Assembly (NCBI GenBank): GCA_002344975.1
Contig: DDUV01000050.1
Location: 9,573-73,572, forward strand
DNA from: Saprospiraceae bacterium UBA2329
Lineage (GTDB): Bacteria > Bacteroidota > Bacteroidia > Chitinophagales > Saprospiraceae
Direction: 5' to 3'
Length of the DNA: 64,000 nucleotides
The notes beneath the pieces were generated by a model. The model saw only the letters and a program-made list of their open reading frames with translations, was not told the DNA's origin and searched no databases. Positions 45,588 through 53,878 of this stretch are shown here, piece by piece (position 1 is the stretch's first letter; each line of letters begins with the position of its first letter). A program made the translations under genes and the position numbers.

Positions 45588-47093
45588 CTACTCCCGCTCA
45601 TACTTTGCCACCTGGCCGGGCTTGGAAGTGCGCACGATGAACTGGCGCAAATCCTCGTTGGCTTGTCTCAGGTCATCGCGGCGCAGGTACATCATGTGGC
45701 CGCTGCGGTAACCTTTGAAGCTAAACCGGTCTTTCATACGGCCCGCAGGATCAATTTGCCACATGGTGTATTTGGCATTGAAATAGGTAGTGGCGCCATC
45801 GTAGTAGCCCGACTGAAACATTACATGCAGGTAAGGATTTTGGGCCATAGCCTGCCGCAGGTTGTCGCGGGTATTGTCGTTGCTGTTGTCCCAGGGATTG
45901 ACCGGGCCGAACATATTATATTTGATGTCGGTCTTGAAATTCAACTCCTCCCGCAGGTAGTAATTGATGGCCGGGGTGAAGGAATGCAGCCAGGAGGTCA
46001 GTTCGGCGGCGTAGTCGGGCGCCTGTCCGGCCAATTTGCGGTCAATGCCGAGATAGCGCGAATCCAATCGGCCTACATTGAAACCACCTTCATCGCGCAG
46101 CAGCGCCTTCCAGAAGTAGTTGGTCGGCACGGCCAGGTTGTGCTCCAGCACTTCTTTTTCGGAAAGGCCGGAATAGTAGGCGATCTTTTTGGCCACCTCC
46201 ATTTTTTCAGATTCGGAAATAAAACCGCCTTTGGCCAAAGCCGGAATGAGCGTATTGATGGTGAAATCTTCGGCCTGCGGGAGGATGTCCAACAAGTCTT
46301 TTTGCTGAAGCTCAGGACTTAACAACTTGTGGTGCCAGGCCGTAGCAGTGAAATAAGGCAGGTGCAAGGCCTGCGATACCGGCCCGTCCTCGCGGATGAC
46401 TTTGTAGTCGGCCGGCGAAACCAAGATGACCCCGTTGAGATACATCCATTGCCGGTTTTGCAGTTCCAAAGCCAGCCCCGATACCCGCGTGCCGCCGTAG
46501 CTTTCGCCGATGAGGTACTTGGGCGAACGCCAGCGATTGTGACGGGAGACGAAGGTATTGAGCCATTCGGCCAGATAGGCAATATCGGCGTTGATGCCGA
46601 AAAATTTGCTGCGGTCCACCTCTTTGCCCGCAGCAGGAATGGTGCGCGAATAGCCCGTGTTGGCGGGGTTGATAAACACAATATCGGCCACATCCAGAAT
46701 AGAGTAGGGGTTTTCGCGCACGCCGTAGGGTTGCACGGGGTAGCCTTCGTCGTCAATTTTGAGCAGGCGCGGCCCGGTGTAGGCTAATTGCATCCACACC
46801 GACGCAGAGCCGGGGCCTCCGTTGAACGAAAGGACCAAAGGGCGCTCGTCCTGTTTCTTCACGTCGCTGCGCGAGTAGTAGGTGTAATTCAGCGATGCGA
46901 TGGGCTGCCCTGCCTCGTCCCACACGGGCTGCGTGCCGGTGACAGCGGTGTAGGGTACCAGCGCGCCGCCAATGGTAACCGTGTGTTTGGTGACAACCAT
47001 CGTGTCCAAAGGCAAGACGAGGCGCGGCTGCGCATAAGCCGACCAGCCGGCGACGAGCATGAAAATCAGTGCGAAGGTGAGTGTTCTGTACAT
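45588..47093 (-). CDS. serine carboxypeptidase (peptidase S10)
   Basis: The start at 47093 (MYRTLTFALIFMLVAGWSAYAQ) gives 501 residues with a clear signal peptide; nine extra residues in the longer frame are unlikely. The S10 signature VLSFNGGPGSASVWMQL precedes the nucleophile in LIGESYGGTR (about S198). The catalytic Asp should lie near FQSGYYDGATTY and the His is in YRSGHMMYL. It removes C-terminal residues from peptides in the periplasm or outside the cell. It is monocistronic with a repeat-rich 3' flank. Confidence 0.92.
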   Translation of the reverse strand: MYRTLTFALIFMLVAGWSAYAQPRLVLPLDTMVVTKHTVTIGGALVPYTAVTGTQPVWDEAGQPIASLNYTYYSRSDVKKQDERPLVLSFNGGPGSASVWMQLAYTGPRLLKIDDEGYPVQPYGVRENPYSILDVADIVFINPANTGYSRTIPAAGKEVDRSKFFGINADIAYLAEWLNTFVSRHNRWRSPKYLIGESYGGTRVSGLALELQNRQWMYLNGVILVSPADYKVIREDGPVSQALHLPYFTATAWHHKLLSPELQQKDLLDILPQAEDFTINTLIPALAKGGFISESEKMEVAKKIAYYSGLSEKEVLEHNLAVPTNYFWKALLRDEGGFNVGRLDSRYLGIDRKLAGQAPDYAAELTSWLHSFTPAINYYLREELNFKTDIKYNMFGPVNPWDNSNDNTRDNLRQAMAQNPYLHVMFQSGYYDGATTYFNAKYTMWQIDPAGRMKDRFSFKGYRSGHMMYLRRDDLRQANEDLRQFIVRTSKPGQVAKYERE

Positions 47094-47233
47094 GATGTTT
47101 TTGAGTTTGAAAAATGGCAATTTTGAGTGCGGTGCGAAAAATAGGTCTTTTACGACTGCGACGCCTGTTTTTTGCGGCTGATTTTTATGATTTTAGCCTA
47201 TATTTGCTGTCGGAAAAAATTATTACAAACAGT

Positions 47234-47431
47234 ATGTTGACCGTACAACCGCCATTTTCCAATATGCAAATGGAGTTGCTCAAACTCTATGCAGCAGGAG
47301 TTCCAGACAGCCTCTTGCCGGAAATCAAGGAACTCATCGCTCGCTTTCTGCTTTCCCGGGCAAAAGAAGAAGCAGGAAAGATTTGGATAGAAAAGGGCTA
47401 CAACGAAAAGACCGTTGAGGCGTGGAGTTGA
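47234..47431 (+). CDS. small antitoxin-like protein without a visible toxin
   Basis: The start at 47234 gives 65 residues: MLTVQPPFSNMQMELLKLYA, then IKELIARFLLSRAKEEAGKI, ending KGYNEKTVEAWS. The helical pattern with LLKLYA and WIEKGY resembles small Bacteroidota antitoxins that usually precede a PIN-domain gene. No PIN gene follows; the next gene is the DUF5682 protein. The upstream part of the longer frame is intergenic repeat sequence. It may be an orphan or a decayed toxin-antitoxin remnant. Confidence 0.5.
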   Translation: MLTVQPPFSNMQMELLKLYAAGVPDSLLPEIKELIARFLLSRAKEEAGKIWIEKGYNEKTVEAWS

Positions 47432-47494
47432 AGTTACTGTTAGCCTGTAATCAGCTAATCAGCACATTTTCAAATTAGCACATTTACCCCCTCC

Positions 47495-49759
47495 ATGCGC
47501 ATCCACTTCTACGGCATACGTCATCACGGCCCCGGATCGGCGCGAAGCCTGCTGGATGCCTTAAACGACCAACAACCTGACTGCCTCCTCATCGAACACC
47601 CGGAAGACGCCGCTGCCGCATTGAACGAGGTAGCTACGACAGGATTGGAGCCGCCGGTAGCCTTGTTGGTGTACGACCCCAAAGATTTTTCCAAAGCATC
47701 GTATTATCCTTTTGCCCGGTTTTCACCGGAATGGCAGGCGCTGCACTACGCCGCTCAACATGGCATTCCTGTCAAAGCGATGGACCTGCCCGCCGGCACG
47801 CAGTGGATGCTCAACAGCGCGGAAGGCGATGCTCCTGTTTTGGTGGAAACCCCTTCCGACCCTGAAAACCAAGCCATTGCAGCCGATCCACTGGGATACC
47901 TCGCCGCTTTGGCCGGCTACCCCGACGGTGAGCGCTGGTGGGATTCGGTGTTGGAACAAATCCCTGCCGGCAGCGACGTATTCGAGGCCGTAGCCGAAAT
48001 GATGCGCGCGCTCCGCGAAACCTTGCAGCGCGAAGAAAGCCCCGAAACGCTTCTGCGCGAGGCTTTTATGCGAAAGACCATCCGCGAAGCGGCAACGGCA
48101 GGCTTCCAAAACATAGCCGTCGTGTGCGGTGCCTGGCATGTGTCCGCACTCGAACCCTGGCAGCAGATCAAAGCCGCGAAAGACACCGCTCTGCTGCGCG
48201 GCAGAAAAAAAGTGAAAACAGAAACCGCCTGGGTACCCTGGACCTACGAACGATTGGCCTACGAAAGCGGCTACGGCGCCGGTGTTTTGTCTCCGGCCTG
48301 GTACGAACTGCTTTTTGAGATGCCCGCCGGGGCCGTCACCCAGTGGATGGTGCGGGCGGCGCGGCTCCTGCGCGGCGAAGACATTGACGTTTCGGGGGCG
48401 CATGCCATCGAGGCGGTGCGTTTGGCGGAAGCCTTAGCAGCCTTGCGCGGCAAGCCCCTTGCAGGAGTGGAAGACATGGCATCGGCGGCGCTGTCGGTTT
48501 TTGTGCAGGGCAATGAGCAGGTGTTTGATCTGGTGCGCCGTCGCTTGGTCATCGGCGAGGTGGTGGGCGCGGTTCCGGCCTCGCTGAGCGCTATTCCCCT
48601 GCAAAGGGATTTTGAAAAAGAAGTTCGCTCGGCCCACCTGAGCAAAGAATACGCCGCCGTGGACGAGGTGAGCAAACAATTGGACCTCCGCGTGCCCGGC
48701 AACCTGAAAGCCTCGCTACTCTTGCATCGCTTGGGTTTGTTGGGCATTCCCTGGGGGCGGCTCCACGAGCAGCAAGGCCCCTCCGGCAGCACTTTTCATG
48801 AAGTCTGGCGACTGAAATGGCTGCCCGACTACGCGCTGCAAATCGTACGCGCCGGGAGTTGGGGCAACACCATAGAAAGCGCCGCAGTGCAATGCGTGCT
48901 GGAACGCAGCCGCCAAACCGAGCAACTCCCTGATCTCACCCGCCTGACGGAAGAAGTGCTGCGTGCCGCCCTCACCGACGCCGTTTCGCCCATCATGGAA
49001 AAATTGGAACGCGTGGCCGCCGTCGTCAATGACGTGCCCATGCTCATGGACGCGCTGCCGCCCTTGGTGCGCATTGTGCGCTACGGCAATGTGCGCCGCA
49101 CCGATTCGGAAGCCGTGGGGCTGTGGTTGCGCCGCATTATTCCCCGCATTGCGGCGGGATTGCCGGCGGCCTGCCTGCAATTGGACGAAGAACCGGCTGA
49201 CGAGATGTTGGCTCGGCTTTGGGAAACCCACCGGCACATCATGTTGCTGAGCGAGGAGGCGCTTTCGGCGGCATGGCTGGGGGCGTTGGAACAATTGAGC
49301 GGTACCGACGCGGCGCATCCGCTGTTGCAGGGCAGCGCCACGCGCATCGCTTTCGACCGGCGGCTGAAGGAAGAAACGGCGGCAAGAAACGCGTTTTCGC
49401 TGGCTTTGTCGGCGGGCAACGAGCCGGTACATGCGGCCCGCTGGGTGGAAGGTTTTTTACATGGCAGCGGTCTGTTGCTCATACACCACCCACCCTTGTG
49501 GCGCCTGCTCGACGAGTGGGTGGCCGCATTGCCCGAAGCCGGGTTCATGGCCGTATTGCCCCTGTTGCGGCGGGCGTTTGCATCGTTTTCGGTTGCGGAG
49601 CGACAAAAAATGCTGGCTATGGCCCAAGATGGAATCTCTGTTGCTGCTACTACGGAAAATACAGGTATAGACCCGGACAGGGCTGCCGTGGTGGCGCCGG
49701 TGCTGAGCTTATTGCTGGGATTTCCGTTGAGAATTAATGCCGATTTAACCCCGGTTTAA
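47495..49759 (+). CDS. DUF5682-family protein
   Basis: The 754 residues start MRIHFYGIRHHGPGSARSLL, the family's signature N terminus, followed by CLLIEHPEDAAAALNEV, YYPFARFSPEWQALHYA and VVCGAWHVSALEP. The N-terminal ~240 residues look like a TraB/ChaN-type fold (GIRHHGPGS, IEHP, CGAWH). The long C-terminal part is helical. From what I recall, relatives are usually encoded with a MoxR-type AAA+ ATPase, a VWA protein and a SWIM zinc-finger protein. None is visible here: a tRNA and the integrated element follow directly. Function is unknown. Confidence 0.75.
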   Translation: MRIHFYGIRHHGPGSARSLLDALNDQQPDCLLIEHPEDAAAALNEVATTGLEPPVALLVYDPKDFSKASYYPFARFSPEWQALHYAAQHGIPVKAMDLPAGTQWMLNSAEGDAPVLVETPSDPENQAIAADPLGYLAALAGYPDGERWWDSVLEQIPAGSDVFEAVAEMMRALRETLQREESPETLLREAFMRKTIREAATAGFQNIAVVCGAWHVSALEPWQQIKAAKDTALLRGRKKVKTETAWVPWTYERLAYESGYGAGVLSPAWYELLFEMPAGAVTQWMVRAARLLRGEDIDVSGAHAIEAVRLAEALAALRGKPLAGVEDMASAALSVFVQGNEQVFDLVRRRLVIGEVVGAVPASLSAIPLQRDFEKEVRSAHLSKEYAAVDEVSKQLDLRVPGNLKASLLLHRLGLLGIPWGRLHEQQGPSGSTFHEVWRLKWLPDYALQIVRAGSWGNTIESAAVQCVLERSRQTEQLPDLTRLTEEVLRAALTDAVSPIMEKLERVAAVVNDVPMLMDALPPLVRIVRYGNVRRTDSEAVGLWLRRIIPRIAAGLPAACLQLDEEPADEMLARLWETHRHIMLLSEEALSAAWLGALEQLSGTDAAHPLLQGSATRIAFDRRLKEETAARNAFSLALSAGNEPVHAARWVEGFLHGSGLLLIHHPPLWRLLDEWVAALPEAGFMAVLPLLRRAFASFSVAERQKMLAMAQDGISVAATTENTGIDPDRAAVVAPVLSLLLGFPLRINADLTPV

Positions 49760-49945
49760 AATTCAATTGATGCGTGGGTTGGACTTTTGCATCGTGAAAG
49801 AAAGGGTGCTTGCTGTTATCATTTCTCTTTCTGATGCCAATTTTTCCTGCAATCTAAAGTCGCTTTCGATTCGGGCCTGCGTCTCCCCGGCGCAGGCCTG
49901 ATCTTTTTTAGGAACAGCTAGAAACCAAAATGCCCATCCGAACTG

Positions 49946-49976
49946 TTGACGGGATTGGAAAAAACATTTACCTTTG
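49946..49976 (+). promoter_or_regulatory. promoter of the tRNA-Arg transcript
   Basis: TTG (49946-49948) and TACCTTTG (49969-49976), 20 bp apart, match the consensus. The truncated tRNA copy starts 40 bp downstream and the intact tRNA 134 bp downstream. No gene is supported in 49,760-49,945. Confidence 0.6.
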
Positions 49977-50006
49977 CCGCGCTTTGGAAGCAAGGCGTGT
50001 TTTGAG

Positions 50007-50038
50007 TTGAAATATTGGTCCCGTAGCTCAGTTGGATA
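50007..50038 (+). pseudogene. truncated tRNA-Arg copy (5' end only)
   Basis: A 32-bp stretch is identical to 50101-50132 and holds the last 10 bases before the tRNA plus its first 22 nucleotides (GGTCCCGTAGCTCAGTTGG onward). After GGATA the sequence diverges, so there is no anticodon arm. The spacing between the copies is 94 bp. Confidence 0.85.
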
Positions 50039-50110
50039 CCTGCCTGCCGGTTCGCCTGCATAAGGTAAGTATTTGATGTATGTAAAGGAATCAAGTTTGA
50101 TTGAAATATT

Positions 50111-50184
50111 GGTCCCGTAGCTCAGTTGGATAGAGCATCTGCCTTCTAAGCAGACGGTCACAGGTTCGAGTCCTGTCGGGATCA
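50111..50184 (+). tRNA. tRNA-Arg (TCT)
   Basis: The 74-nt cloverleaf has acceptor arms GGTCCCG and CGGGATC, D arm GCTC-AGTTGGATA-GAGC, anticodon stem TCTGC/GCAGA with loop CTTCTAA (anticodon TCT), and T arm ACAGG-TTCGAGT-CCTGT. CCA is not encoded (A73 followed by CA). Its 3' end is the integration site of the element, which restores the tRNA sequence. Confidence 0.95.
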
Positions 50185-50185
50185 C
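50173..50185 (+). other. attachment site, left (attL core)
   Basis: CTGTCGGGATCAC covers the 3' side of the T stem and acceptor stem of tRNA-Arg plus one flanking base. An identical copy closes the element at 60068. Confidence 0.85.
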
Positions 50186-50198
50186 AAAAGTTTGTTTC

Positions 50199-50230
50199 GG
50201 GAGTTATCAGGAAATTTCCTGATAGCTCCC
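50199..50230. repeat. 32-bp palindrome just inside attL
   Basis: GGGAGTTATCAGGAAA and TTTCCTGATAGCTCCC pair over 16 bp with one mismatch and no loop. No T-run follows. Smaller inverted repeats (ACACGTT/AACGTGT, 50241-50262; AACACA/TGTGTT nearby) continue toward the integrase gene. Possible roles are integrase or excisionase binding, or termination of the tRNA transcript. Confidence 0.7.
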
Positions 50231-50329
50231 AATTTATCAGACACGTTTGAAAATCAACGTGTTACGGCAGGTAAAAACACAACAAAATGTGTTGTTTTTC
50301 AACACTTTGCGCTATACCTGTTTGTTTTT

Positions 50330-50347
50330 TGTACCCATTTGTGTACC
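50330..50347 (+). repeat. paired TGTACC sites near the left end
   Basis: TGTACC at 50330 and 50342 are 12 bp apart in the same orientation. A matching pair with the same spacing occurs near the right end (59999 and 60011). They are candidate arm-type integrase sites. Confidence 0.4.
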
Positions 50348-50392
50348 GGGTTGGCTCAAAGACTTTACTTTGGCATCTAAACCGGTTCAAAT

Positions 50393-51604
50393 ATGGCTTA
50401 CAAAAAGATCAGTTTCGCGTTTGTGTTCAACCGTAAAAACGTGCTCGACGACAAAGGTAGGGCATTGGTACAGATAAAAGCATACCAGGAAGGCAAAAAC
50501 CGGTACTTCTCAACAGAGGTATATCTGGAGCCGAAACACTGGGACGAACGCAACAAGCGGGTAAAGCCCGCACATCCGCAAGCTCACGAATTAAACAAGA
50601 GTTTGCAGCGCCAACGCGACGTTCTGGAGGAATATGAAATAAAGATGATGGCCAAAAATGGCCGCTTCTCAATAGATCAGCTAAAGGCTGCAAAAGAGCA
50701 GCCTGCACAAACAGAGGTGGACTTTACCGCTTTCTGGGAACGGGAGATCGAGGCGCACAGCATGAAGGAGGTTTCAAAGCGGGCCGTACGGCAAACCCTT
50801 AACAAAATAAGGGAAATGCAAAAGCAGGTTTTCTTTGACGACCTCACCTTTGCTTTTATCCAGGAGTTTGACCGCCGACTGAGGAAACAGGCTTTGTCGC
50901 TCAATACGATCAACAAACACCACAAGCGCCTGAAAACCTTCATTTCGCTGGCCGTCAAGTATGGGCACCTCAAACCGGAGCAAAATCCGTACGGGCGTTT
51001 CATACTCAAAGGAGAGGAGCCGGAAAGACCATGCCTGAGCGAAGAAGAATTGGAGCGCTTGGAACGGCTGACTTTTTCCGCCGATGAGAAACACCTGGAG
51101 CGGCACAGAGATTTTTTGTTGCTGCAATGCTACACCGGCCTGCGGTTTTCCGACGTGGCACATTTGACGCCCTCAAAAATGTCTTGGTCGTCTGAGGGCA
51201 TCACCTTGCACTTCAAAGCCGGAAAGACCGGGAAGCCGCTTATTTGCCCGTTGTACCTTTTTTTCCCGGATGCCGAGGGCAACAGCAGGCCCGGCGCGAT
51301 CGTGGAGCGGTACTTCCGGCCATTGGTCGCCCTGGAAGAGGCAGGCGCCCAGCTCATGCCGCTCAAAATTGAAAATCAGCCGCTCAACAGGAGCCTAAAA
51401 ATATTGGCCCAACGCGCCGGCATTTCCAAGCGCGTGAGCACCCACATAGGCCGCCGCACTTTTGCCACCATCATGGCCACCAAAGTACAGGCGCCCGTAC
51501 TTCAAAAATTGCTGCAGCACTCCACGCCCAGCATGACAAACATCTACGTCCAGATGAGTAACAAGGACATTGAAAACGAACTAAAGAAAGTAGCATGGAA
51601 ATGA
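50393..51604 (+). CDS. tyrosine-type site-specific integrase
   Basis: The 403 residues have an N-terminal arm-binding domain (about 1-85, ISFAFVFNRKNVLDDKGRAL), a SAM-like core-binding domain (about 110-205) and a catalytic domain with R251 (CYTGLRFSD), K in FKAGKTGKP, H351 and R354 (THIGRRTFAT), H376 (LLQHSTPSM) and nucleophile Y385 (TNIYVQM). It is complete and probably active. It would recombine the 13-bp att cores at the tRNA-Arg 3' end. The stop overlaps the next gene as ATGA. Confidence 0.95.
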   Translation: MAYKKISFAFVFNRKNVLDDKGRALVQIKAYQEGKNRYFSTEVYLEPKHWDERNKRVKPAHPQAHELNKSLQRQRDVLEEYEIKMMAKNGRFSIDQLKAAKEQPAQTEVDFTAFWEREIEAHSMKEVSKRAVRQTLNKIREMQKQVFFDDLTFAFIQEFDRRLRKQALSLNTINKHHKRLKTFISLAVKYGHLKPEQNPYGRFILKGEEPERPCLSEEELERLERLTFSADEKHLERHRDFLLLQCYTGLRFSDVAHLTPSKMSWSSEGITLHFKAGKTGKPLICPLYLFFPDAEGNSRPGAIVERYFRPLVALEEAGAQLMPLKIENQPLNRSLKILAQRAGISKRVSTHIGRRTFATIMATKVQAPVLQKLLQHSTPSMTNIYVQMSNKDIENELKKVAWK

Positions 51605-52425
51605 TCGTTGATGGAAAAACCGTATCGCTGCGACACTATCTGAATAAGACTTTGAAACCCAAACTTTCAGACCAAGGGGAAACACTATACCCGCTCTATA
51701 CCATTGTCGTTTACCAGCGCAAAAACACCACTTTTAAGACTTTCCGGGACATTCGCTCGAATGACAAAAGCGCTGTATTGGTATCTGAAACCAATGAGCC
51801 TTTATTATCAGATAATTCATTGGAGAAGTTTTTACCAGATGTTTACTCAACTGACAAACTGATCTTGGAAGTAATCGAAAAAGACATTGCCCGTTCCAAG
51901 CAAACTTTTCAGCTTAAAGGCGTAAAGGAGAAAATTGAAAAGCTCTCATTTTCTCTTGATGAGGTCGTTTCGATTTGCAATGAAGCTGCGATTTTAGAAT
52001 ACTTCAAAAACCATCTTACTTACAGTAAGTTTGTCGAGATATATTCACGATCTAAAACAATATCTGAATTTATCCAAATATATTATCGAGAAAACCCAGA
52101 GGTTATAAAAGAATACAACGGAGATGCCTCAACAAGAACAAATTTGAATTTGTTGGCACTAATCAATTGGCTAACATGGTGGCAAAGCCGAAACGGTAGG
52201 ATATCGCTCTTTGACTGGTTTTATAAAGGCAGGCAATATGAGGCGGAACAATCGTATTGTAATTTTTTCGAATATCTCGAAGATACTAACCCAGAAGCTC
52301 TAAAGTACGGATTTGAAGTTTTAGGAGAAAATCATAATGGAGTAATAGCCCAAGAAAAAAAAGTACAAGCTGCTCATTTCTTTTTACAGGCATTATCATT
52401 TGATATTGAAAGAATTATGAATTAA
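51601..52425 (+). CDS. hypothetical protein coupled to the integrase gene
   Basis: The ATGA overlap at 51601 (MIVDGKTVSLRHYLNKTLKP) is preferred; an ATG two codons upstream is also in frame. The 274 residues are rich in Lys, Asn and aromatics, with predicted mixed alpha/beta then helices (ALINWLTWWQSRNGRISLFD, ALKYGFEVLGENHNG). The first ~50 residues (YPLYTIVVYQRKNTTFKTF) resemble the arm-binding domain of Bacteroidota integrases, so DNA binding is possible. The base composition is clearly more A+T-rich than in the integrase before and the primase after, which points to separate acquisition. No known function is recognised. Confidence 0.75.
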   Translation: MIVDGKTVSLRHYLNKTLKPKLSDQGETLYPLYTIVVYQRKNTTFKTFRDIRSNDKSAVLVSETNEPLLSDNSLEKFLPDVYSTDKLILEVIEKDIARSKQTFQLKGVKEKIEKLSFSLDEVVSICNEAAILEYFKNHLTYSKFVEIYSRSKTISEFIQIYYRENPEVIKEYNGDASTRTNLNLLALINWLTWWQSRNGRISLFDWFYKGRQYEAEQSYCNFFEYLEDTNPEALKYGFEVLGENHNGVIAQEKKVQAAHFFLQALSFDIERIMN

Positions 52426-52461
52426 AATAAAAAATACTTATGTTTGTACAATTATTTTTTA

Positions 52462-52493
52462 TTGATTTTTTAAACTAACTTTATATACCTTTG
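52462..52493 (+). promoter_or_regulatory. promoter for the xis-like/AT-hook gene set
   Basis: TTG (52462-52464) and TACCTTTG (52486-52493) are 21 bp apart and match the Bacteroidota consensus, in a very A+T-rich gap. The excisionase-like gene starts 77 bp downstream. Confidence 0.65.
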
Positions 52494-52569
52494 CATTGTG
52501 ATTAATGCAGGCGGTTTTTTTTTGCTCTACTTGCTTGTATAATTTTAACAAAATACAAAATATACTAAC

Positions 52570-52779
52570 ATGGAAAATTTGACGCTGTTATCCAAAAAAG
52601 AGCTGCTCGAAATGCTCAAAGTGAGTGCCCCGACATTGGACAGAGCTGTAAGATCAGGCGATTTGAAAGCCGTTCGTATTGGGCGCCGGGTATTGTTTAA
52701 CCCAAAAGATGTAGCTACATACATCGAAAGAAAAACCTCACTTCCAGAAACCTTAATTTATTCACAATCAAATAATTAA
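52570..52779 (+). CDS. excisionase-like helix-turn-helix protein
   Basis: The 69 residues form a winged HTH of the HTH_17/excisionase type: LLSKKELLEMLKVSAPTLDR (HTH), then LKAVRIGRRVLFNPKDVATY (wing). Such proteins direct excision by tyrosine integrases or act as local regulators. The next gene begins 4 bp after the stop. A candidate promoter lies at 52462-52493. Confidence 0.85.
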   Translation: MENLTLLSKKELLEMLKVSAPTLDRAVRSGDLKAVRIGRRVLFNPKDVATYIERKTSLPETLIYSQSNN

Positions 52780-52783
52780 CACT

Positions 52784-53806
52784 ATGAAACACGAAATTTC
52801 TATTGGAAAGAAAAAGCCAACGCCGTCACCACCGCCGCCTGGTATCACCATTCAAAATCGCATCCCAAGGGAGGCCGCAGAATGGGTTATTTTTTTATTT
52901 GCAAATCCCTTTTCCGGAAACATCAATGATGCGTTTTGGTCTCATGTATTCAGGGTTTTATGGACTTTAGTTCAGGGGGGCAAAGTCTATTTGTATGAAA
53001 AAAATCTGAGCACGAGCCCAACAGACACGACGTACGATCTTTTTTGGATCCGTTATTTTAACCTTTGGCAAGAACCTGTTTACGGTACACAACATGCAAA
53101 AATCAATGTATGGGAAGTACCAACATTACTCGCTGTCAACGCAAAAAACTTTGACCAATATGTAATGATGAGTGGACGCAGATTAGGAGTGCAGGGAATA
53201 GATGATTGGGCCTCTGAAGTGTTGAAAATGATGGCCCCGCCCGTACTTCCCGACGGCATTGCACCGCCGCCAACAACTACCAACCAGGTAGCGCCACCAC
53301 GGGAAGATTACACCCCACCACCACCACCGGCGCCCGCCGCCACCACCAGTTTATTGGATAATAAGACGCTTTTGTTTACCGGCATTGCCGTTGTCGCCGT
53401 ACTGCTTTTGAAAGGCAAGAAAGGCAAAAAAACGGCTGTTTCCGGCACTGGCAAACGTCGAGGACGCCCGCGCAAAAACGCTCAGGTAGGCGAAGCGGCG
53501 GCACAAGTGGCCGCCACTGAAACCGTCCAGGAATTGACCGCCGAAACGACGGCGAAAGATGCTGTTTCAGGTACTCCGAAGCGTCGCGGACGGCCTAAGA
53601 AGGCTGTAACTGTGGGCGAAGTCGAGACACCTTCCACAGTTACCGGAAAGCGTCGCGGACGGCCGCGCAAGGCTGAAAAAGTCGGTGAAGTTGCGCCCCA
53701 GGTTGCGGCGCCGGAATCGGCTACAGTCGCCGGTAAGCGCAGGGGCCGTCCTCGAAAGGCGGCACAAGTGGCCGAAACGCCACCCGCTGGGGCGCCCTCT
53801 TCGTAG
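52784..53806 (+). CDS. membrane-anchored protein with four AT-hooks
   Basis: Of the 340 residues, 1-155 form an unrecognised globular domain rich in aromatics (AEWVIFLFANPFSGNINDAF, FWIRYFNLWQEPVY, VPTLLAVNAKNFDQYVMMSG). 156-188 is a proline-rich linker. 193-210 is one transmembrane segment (NKTLLFTGIAVVAVLLLK) followed by GKKGKK, so the C terminus should be cytoplasmic. Four AT-hooks follow at 223-231, 265-273, 288-296 and 317-325 (GKRRGRPRK, one PKRRGRPKK), separated by acidic/Ala spacers with VGE. The layout suggests a protein that ties A+T-rich element DNA to the membrane. No known family is recognised. Confidence 0.8.
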   Translation: MKHEISIGKKKPTPSPPPPGITIQNRIPREAAEWVIFLFANPFSGNINDAFWSHVFRVLWTLVQGGKVYLYEKNLSTSPTDTTYDLFWIRYFNLWQEPVYGTQHAKINVWEVPTLLAVNAKNFDQYVMMSGRRLGVQGIDDWASEVLKMMAPPVLPDGIAPPPTTTNQVAPPREDYTPPPPPAPAATTSLLDNKTLLFTGIAVVAVLLLKGKKGKKTAVSGTGKRRGRPRKNAQVGEAAAQVAATETVQELTAETTAKDAVSGTPKRRGRPKKAVTVGEVETPSTVTGKRRGRPRKAEKVGEVAPQVAAPESATVAGKRRGRPRKAAQVAETPPAGAPSS

Positions 53807-53826
53807 GCCTGGCCATATAAAGAAAA

Positions 53827-53844
53827 AGCGGCCCGTCAGCCGCT
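53827..53844. repeat. hairpin after the AT-hook gene
   Basis: AGCGGC and GCCGCT pair around a 6-nt loop. The A-run on the left would be a T-run on the minus strand, so it would terminate minus-strand rather than plus-strand transcripts. Confidence 0.5.
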
Positions 53845-53878
53845 CTCCTAAGTGTAAATTCTTAAAACTGTTGATATT

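Noticed and set aside
50007..50038. Second functional tRNA gene
   Set aside because: Only the first 22 nt are present; anticodon, variable and T arms are missing.
49763..50185. 140-residue minus-strand ORF across the tRNA-Arg gene
   Set aside because: It is antisense to two tRNA copies and to their promoter; the residues are a translation of tRNA repeats.
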